A stretch of 64,000 nt of DNA, taken from contig NZ_WKEQ01000006.1 of assembly GCF_021605415.1 (NCBI RefSeq), positions 124,001 to 188,000 of the forward strand, in the 5' to 3' direction. Shown here in pieces: positions 60,295-64,000 of this stretch. The notes under the pieces are model-generated. The model worked only from the letters and a program-made list of their open reading frames with translations, did not search any database and was not told where the DNA came from. The position numbers and the translations under genes are program-made. The stretch is from Pseudomonas syringae (GTDB taxonomy: Bacteria; Pseudomonadota; Gammaproteobacteria; Pseudomonadales; Pseudomonadaceae). Position 1 is the stretch's first letter. Each line of letters begins with the position of its first letter.

Positions 60295-60323
60295 TTGTCA
60301 TTAGTAGCCTAACTGTCTATACT
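60295..60323 (+). promoter_or_regulatory. sigma-70 promoter of sdhCDAB
   Basis: TTGTCA (60295-60300), exactly 17 bases, then TATACT (60318-60323). The expected start site is near 60330, giving an untranslated leader of about 130 bases before sdhC. The gap between gltA and sdhC holds both promoters and no further gene. Confidence 0.85.
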
Positions 60324-60458
60324 CGGCCACCGACCGCCAAGGGCTTTTGGGCTTGCTTTCATTGGGGGTCGCATCCCTGGGTGGTGGTTACCTGACCAGT
60401 GCACTCCCCAACAACTTTGCCCTGATTGTTAGGGGCTCTTCAGTGTGAAAAAAAAGCC

Positions 60459-60833
60459 GTGAAAAGCCAACGACCTGTAAACCTAGACCTAAGGACCATC
60501 AAACTCCCAGTCACTGCTTACACGTCCATTCTTCACCGTATCTCCGGTGTCATCCTCTTCGTGTGCCTTGCCATCATGCTTTATGCATTGGACAAGTCGC
60601 TGAGCTCCGAGGAAGGCTTCGGTCAGGTGAAGGCGAGTGTAACCAGTCCGCTAGCCAAGCTAGTGATTTGGGGCATCCTGTCCGCTCTGCTGTATCACCT
60701 GGTTGCCGGTGTGCGCCACTTGATCATGGACATGGGCATCGGTGAGACGCTGGAAGGCGGCAAGCTGGGCTCGAAAATCGTTATCGCCGTTTCCGTGGTG
60801 GTAATCGTTCTGGCAGGAGTCTGGATATGGTAA
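60459..60833 (+). CDS. sdhC: Succinate dehydrogenase cytochrome b556 subunit SdhC
   Basis: A 124-residue membrane anchor with three helices. Quinone/heme features: SILHRISGVILFVCLAIMLY and LYHLVAGVRHLIMDMG, with the heme b His in the latter. The start is GTG 60459 (MKSQRPVNLDLRTIKLP); a TTG-started extension upstream is rejected. Its stop overlaps sdhD by seven bases. With SdhD it anchors complex II and passes electrons to ubiquinone. Confidence 0.95.
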   Translation: MKSQRPVNLDLRTIKLPVTAYTSILHRISGVILFVCLAIMLYALDKSLSSEEGFGQVKASVTSPLAKLVIWGILSALLYHLVAGVRHLIMDMGIGETLEGGKLGSKIVIAVSVVVIVLAGVWIW

Positions 60834-61195
60834 CTAACGTCACGAACCTTTCGCGTTCGGGCCTCTATGACTGGATGGCGCAACGTGTGTCTGCGGTCGT
60901 TCTCGCGGCTTACTTCATTTTTCTGATCGGATACATCGTTGCCAACCCTGGCATCGATTACGCCCAGTGGCATGAACTGTTCGCCCACAACGGAATGCGT
61001 ATTTTCAGCCTTTTGGCCCTTGTTGCTCTCGGCGCTCACGCCTGGGTCGGCATGTGGACCATCGCGACCGACTACTTGACGCCAATGGCGTTCGGCAAGT
61101 CCGCGACGGCTATACGTTTCCTTTTCCAGGCAGTATGCGGCGTTGCGATGTTCGCTTACTTCGTCTGGGGTGTGCAGATTCTCTGGGGTATCTGA
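60827..61195 (+). CDS. sdhD: Succinate dehydrogenase membrane anchor SdhD
   Basis: A 122-residue three-helix membrane protein: GLYDWMAQRVSAVVLAAYFI, LFAHNGMRIFSLLALVALGA (quinone/heme region), HAWVGMWTIATDYL, and a C-terminal helix. It forms the membrane part of complex II with SdhC. Overlaps sdhC; three bases before sdhA. Confidence 0.95.
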   Translation: MVTNVTNLSRSGLYDWMAQRVSAVVLAAYFIFLIGYIVANPGIDYAQWHELFAHNGMRIFSLLALVALGAHAWVGMWTIATDYLTPMAFGKSATAIRFLFQAVCGVAMFAYFVWGVQILWGI

Positions 61196-61198
61196 GTC

Positions 61199-62971
61199 AT
61201 GGCTAACATTCCAACGATTTCTTTCGACGCCATCATTATTGGTGGTGGCGGTGCCGGCATGCGCGCTGCGCTGCAACTGGCACAGGGCGGTCACAAGACT
61301 GCCGTGATCACCAAGGTCTTCCCGACCCGTTCGCACACTGTATCCGCCCAGGGCGGCATTACTTGCGCCATTGCGTCTGCCGACCCGAACGATGACTGGC
61401 GCTGGCACATGTACGATACCGTCAAGGGTTCCGACTACATCGGTGACCAGGACGCTATCGAATACATGTGTCAGGAAGGTCCGGCCGCCGTTTACGAGCT
61501 GGACCACATGGGTATGCCGTTCTCGCGTACCGAGCAGGGCCGTATCTACCAGCGTCCATTCGGCGGTCAGTCGAAGGATTACGGCAAGGGCGGTCAGGCT
61601 GCACGTACTTGCGCGGCATCCGACCGTACCGGTCACGCGCTGCTGCACACCCTTTATCAGGGCAACCTGAAAGCCGGTACCGTGTTCCTGAACGAGTACT
61701 ACGCTGTCGATCTGGTGAAGAACCAGGAAGGCGCGTTCGTCGGTGTGATCGCAATCTGCATCGAAACCGGCGAAACCACCTACATTCGCGCCAAAGCCAC
61801 CGTGTTGGCTACTGGCGGTGCAGGTCGTATCTACGCGTCCACCACCAATGCCCTGATCAACACTGGTGACGGCGTCGGCATGGCTTTGCGTGCCGGCGTA
61901 CCGGTACAAGACATTGAAATGTGGCAGTTCCACCCGACCGGCATCGCCGGCGCCGGTGTACTGGTGACAGAAGGTTGCCGTGGTGAAGGTGGTTACCTGA
62001 TCAACAAGCACGGCGAGCGTTTCATGGAGCGTTATGCTCCGAACGCCAAAGACCTTGCCGGTCGTGACGTGGTAGCCCGTTCGATGGTTAAAGAAATCAT
62101 CGCCGGCAACGGTTGCGGCCCGAATGGCGACCACGTCATGCTCAAACTCGACCACTTGGGCGAGGAAGTGCTGCACAGCCGTCTGCCAGGCATCTGCGAA
62201 CTGTCGAAGACATTTGCACACGTTGACCCTGTGGTTGCTCCGGTTCCGGTCGTTCCGACTTGCCACTATATGATGGGCGGCGTTGCCACCAACATTCATG
62301 GCCAGGCAATGACCCAGGACGCCGAAGGCAAGGACGAGATCATCCCTGGTCTGTTCGCCGTTGGTGAAGTGGCTTGCGTGTCGGTTCACGGTGCAAACCG
62401 TCTGGGTGGCAACTCGCTGCTCGACCTGGTGGTATTCGGTCGCGCTGCCGGCCTGCACCTCGAAAAAGCACTGACTGACGGCATCGAATACGATGACGCT
62501 ACAGAAGCTGACATTGAAGCTGCGTTGTCGCGTTTGAACGCACTGAACAGCCGTACCGACGGCGAAGACGTAGCAACACTGCGTCGCGAGCTGCAAAGCT
62601 GCATGCAGAACTACTTCGGCGTATTCCGTACCGGCGAATACATGCAGAAGGGCATCGCCCAACTGGCCGAGCTGCGTACCCGTATCGCCAACGTGAAGAT
62701 CAACGATAAGTCGCAGGCGTTCAACACTGCACGTATCGAAGCGCTGGAACTGCAAAACCTGCTGGAAGTGGCCGAAGCGACTGCTATCGCCGCCGAAGTG
62801 CGTAAAGAGTCCCGTGGTGCTCACGCCCGCGAAGACTTCGAAGATCGCGACGACGAAAACTGGCTGTGCCACACCCTGTACTTCCCGGGTGACAAGCGCG
62901 TGACCAAGCGTGCCGTTAACTTCTCGCCGAAAACTGTTCCGACTTTTGAACCTAAGATTCGGACTTATTAA
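61199..62971 (+). CDS. sdhA: Succinate dehydrogenase flavoprotein subunit SdhA
   Basis: A 590-residue flavoprotein. FAD-binding GGGGAG (residues 15-20), covalent FAD His46 in [11 protein letters not shown], and the active-site segment [20 protein letters not shown] are intact; [10 protein letters not shown] and the C-terminal helical domain follow. It oxidises succinate to fumarate at the cytoplasmic face and passes electrons to SdhB. Second to last of the sdh genes in order C-D-A-B. Confidence 0.97.
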   Translation: MANIPTISFDAIIIGGGGAGMRAALQLAQGGHKTAVITKVFPTRSHTVSAQGGITCAIASADPNDDWRWHMYDTVKGSDYIGDQDAIEYMCQEGPAAVYELDHMGMPFSRTEQGRIYQRPFGGQSKDYGKGGQAARTCAASDRTGHALLHTLYQGNLKAGTVFLNEYYAVDLVKNQEGAFVGVIAICIETGETTYIRAKATVLATGGAGRIYASTTNALINTGDGVGMALRAGVPVQDIEMWQFHPTGIAGAGVLVTEGCRGEGGYLINKHGERFMERYAPNAKDLAGRDVVARSMVKEIIAGNGCGPNGDHVMLKLDHLGEEVLHSRLPGICELSKTFAHVDPVVAPVPVVPTCHYMMGGVATNIHGQAMTQDAEGKDEIIPGLFAVGEVACVSVHGANRLGGNSLLDLVVFGRAAGLHLEKALTDGIEYDDATEADIEAALSRLNALNSRTDGEDVATLRRELQSCMQNYFGVFRTGEYMQKGIAQLAELRTRIANVKINDKSQAFNTARIEALELQNLLEVAEATAIAAEVRKESRGAHAREDFEDRDDENWLCHTLYFPGDKRVTKRAVNFSPKTVPTFEPKIRTY

Positions 62972-62982
62972 GGGTGGCCGCC

Positions 62983-63687
62983 ATGTTGCAAGTCAGCGTT
63001 TATCGTTACAACCCTGATCAGGACGCCGCGCCGTTCATGCAGGAATTCCAGGTCGATACCGGTGGTAAAGACCTGATGGTGCTGGACGTGCTGGCCCTGA
63101 TCAAAGAGCAGGACGAAGGTTTTTCCTATCGTCGCTCTTGCCGTGAAGGCGTTTGCGGCTCGGACGGCATGAACATCAACGGCAAAAATGGCCTGGCGTG
63201 CATCACGCCGCTGTCCGCTGTCGTGAAAGGTAACAAGCTGATTGTTCGTCCGCTGCCAGGTTTGCCCGTTATCCGTGACCTGGTCGTCGATATGAGCATC
63301 TTCTACAAGCAATACGAGAAGGTTAAGCCATTCCTGCAGAACGACACGCCGGCTCCTGCCATCGAGCGTCTGCAGTCCCCTGAAGAGCGTGAAAAGCTCG
63401 ACGGTCTGTACGAGTGTATCCTGTGCGCTTGCTGCTCGACCTCTTGCCCGTCCTTCTGGTGGAACCCGGACAAGTTCCTGGGCCCGGCCGCTCTGCTGCA
63501 AGCGTATCGCTTCCTGGCAGACAGCCGAGACACCAAGACGTCCGAGCGTCTGGCTTCACTGGATGACCCGTTCAGCGTATTCCGCTGCCGGGGCATCATG
63601 AACTGCGTCAACGTATGTCCGAAAGGCCTGAACCCGACTAAGGCCATCGGTCACATCCGTAACATGTTGCTCTCAAGCGGCGTGTGA
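62983..63687 (+). CDS. sdhB: Succinate dehydrogenase iron-sulfur subunit SdhB
   Basis: A 234-residue iron-sulfur protein. The [2Fe-2S] site is SCREGVCGSDGMN...GLAC (Cys53, Cys58, Asp61, Cys73; the Asp replaces a Cys as in E. coli). The [4Fe-4S] and [3Fe-4S] sites are CILCACCSTSCPS and CRGIMNCVNVCPKG. I start at ATG 62983 with AGGGTGG upstream; an in-frame GTG at 62974 is part of that ribosome site. It carries electrons from SdhA to ubiquinone. Confidence 0.97.
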   Translation: MLQVSVYRYNPDQDAAPFMQEFQVDTGGKDLMVLDVLALIKEQDEGFSYRRSCREGVCGSDGMNINGKNGLACITPLSAVVKGNKLIVRPLPGLPVIRDLVVDMSIFYKQYEKVKPFLQNDTPAPAIERLQSPEEREKLDGLYECILCACCSTSCPSFWWNPDKFLGPAALLQAYRFLADSRDTKTSERLASLDDPFSVFRCRGIMNCVNVCPKGLNPTKAIGHIRNMLLSSGV

Positions 63688-63731
63688 TTCAGCCGATGTA
63701 CCCGTAGAACCGCTGTACCGTAGAGGCTGTG

Positions 63732-63790
63732 GCGCGGGCTTCAACCCGCGTCATGGCTATAGCCAGAGCAGCAGCCCATAAGGCTGCGGT
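63732..63790 (+). other. Structured sdhB-sucA intergenic RNA, possible attenuator
   Basis: The 261-bp gap holds several hairpins: cgcgggcttcaacccgcg (63732-63749), gcagcc-cata-aggctgc type (63771-63787) followed by a T-rich stretch GGTTCTTATTTT, and ccggg-ctggta-cccgg near 63828-63843. The second may be a partial terminator that lowers readthrough from sdh into suc. No coding gene is seen. Confidence 0.4.
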
Positions 63791-63948
63791 TCTTATTTTG
63801 AAGAAATGAGACAAGCAGGGGCATCCGGGCTGGTACCCGGACTATCAGCGTTTTCCTAGGTGGCTTGTTTTAGTCGCTGCATTCGGACTTCTGCAAGTTT
63901 GCTCGGTATCGACGCCGATGGTGTTCCCCTAACCGAGGGTGACCAAGC

Positions 63949-64000
63949 ATGCAAGAAAGCGTGATGCAGCGCATGTGGAACAGCGCCTACCTTTCAGGTG
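63949..64000 (+). CDS. sucA: 2-oxoglutarate dehydrogenase E1 component SucA (start only)
   Basis: Only the first 17 codons are in the window: MQESVMQRMWNSAYLSG, the standard N-terminus of Pseudomonas SucA (KgdA), beginning at ATG 63949 after CCGAGGGTGACC. The gene continues beyond the window. It is the E1 of the 2-oxoglutarate dehydrogenase complex, and its place after sdhCDAB is the usual order. Confidence 0.85.
   Translation, partial: MQESVMQRMWNSAYLSG

Noticed and set aside
1..64000. tRNA, rRNA, prophage, integrative element or CRISPR
   Set aside because: No tRNA-like cloverleaf, rRNA segment, integrase, phage structural gene or regular repeat-spacer array was noticed by reading; a tRNA scan could not be run.

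Overview
The window looks like a contiguous stretch of chromosome from a fluorescent Pseudomonas (P. fluorescens / P. koreensis / P. putida type). This rests on gene order (fliKLMNOPQR-flhB-flhA-flhF-fleN-fliA-cheYZAB-motCD-parC-parP-cheW-ccmABCDEFGHI), on the abundant REP/REPIN palindromes with a REP-associated transposase, and on protein sequences typical of the genus. The species assignment is inference; no database was consulted.

Region 1 (1-26134) is the late flagellar and chemotaxis locus. It opens inside a PP2C-phosphatase/anti-sigma-kinase regulator (HsbR type) followed by the phosphotransfer protein HptB. Next come hook-length control (fliK), the switch/C-ring (fliL, fliM, fliN), the export gate (fliO-fliR, flhB, flhA), an unrecognised 230-aa gene wedged between flhB and flhA, polar placement and number control (flhF, fleN), sigma-28 (fliA), the core chemotaxis pathway (cheY, cheZ, cheA, cheB), a second stator pair (motC, motD), the polar array-positioning pair (parC, parP), cheW and a DUF2802 membrane protein. 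Three good sigma-54 promoters precede fliK, fliL and flhA. On the opposite strand lie a second FliK-like protein and a stand-alone FlhB C-terminal-like protein.

Region 2 (26135-33712) is the complete System I cytochrome c maturation operon ccmABCDEFGHI, followed by a small proline-rich lipoprotein and a terminator.

Region 3 (33800-39050) is a mixed accessory stretch: a LysR regulator, a HicAB toxin-antitoxin locus whose toxin gene is frameshifted, an MFS exporter, an orphan periplasmic sulfate-binding protein, and a potassium-channel-like protein with a C-terminal zinc ribbon.

Region 4 (39070-47400) is a glyoxylate-assimilation operon on the minus strand. Gcl, Hyi, GlxR and glycerate kinase turn two glyoxylates into a phosphoglycerate, pyruvate kinase completes lower glycolysis, and a urea transporter sits at the distal end, which fits a role after purine/allantoin breakdown. 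A divergent GlcG-like gene shares a control region holding two identical 10-bp GntR-like palindromes.

Region 5 (47400-57700) carries a RAYT transposase between REPINs, a TetR regulator, a DUF808 membrane protein, an MlaA-type lipid-transport protein with an alpha/beta hydrolase, a GH17 beta-glucan enzyme, an orphan glycine-betaine-type binding protein, and the yjcH-actP acetate uptake pair.

Region 6 (57750-58710) is about 1 kb of non-coding DNA built from a nested set of inverted and direct repeats.

Region 7 (58739-64000) is the TCA block: gltA divergent from sdhCDAB, both with clear sigma-70 promoters, and the first 17 codons of sucA at the window edge.
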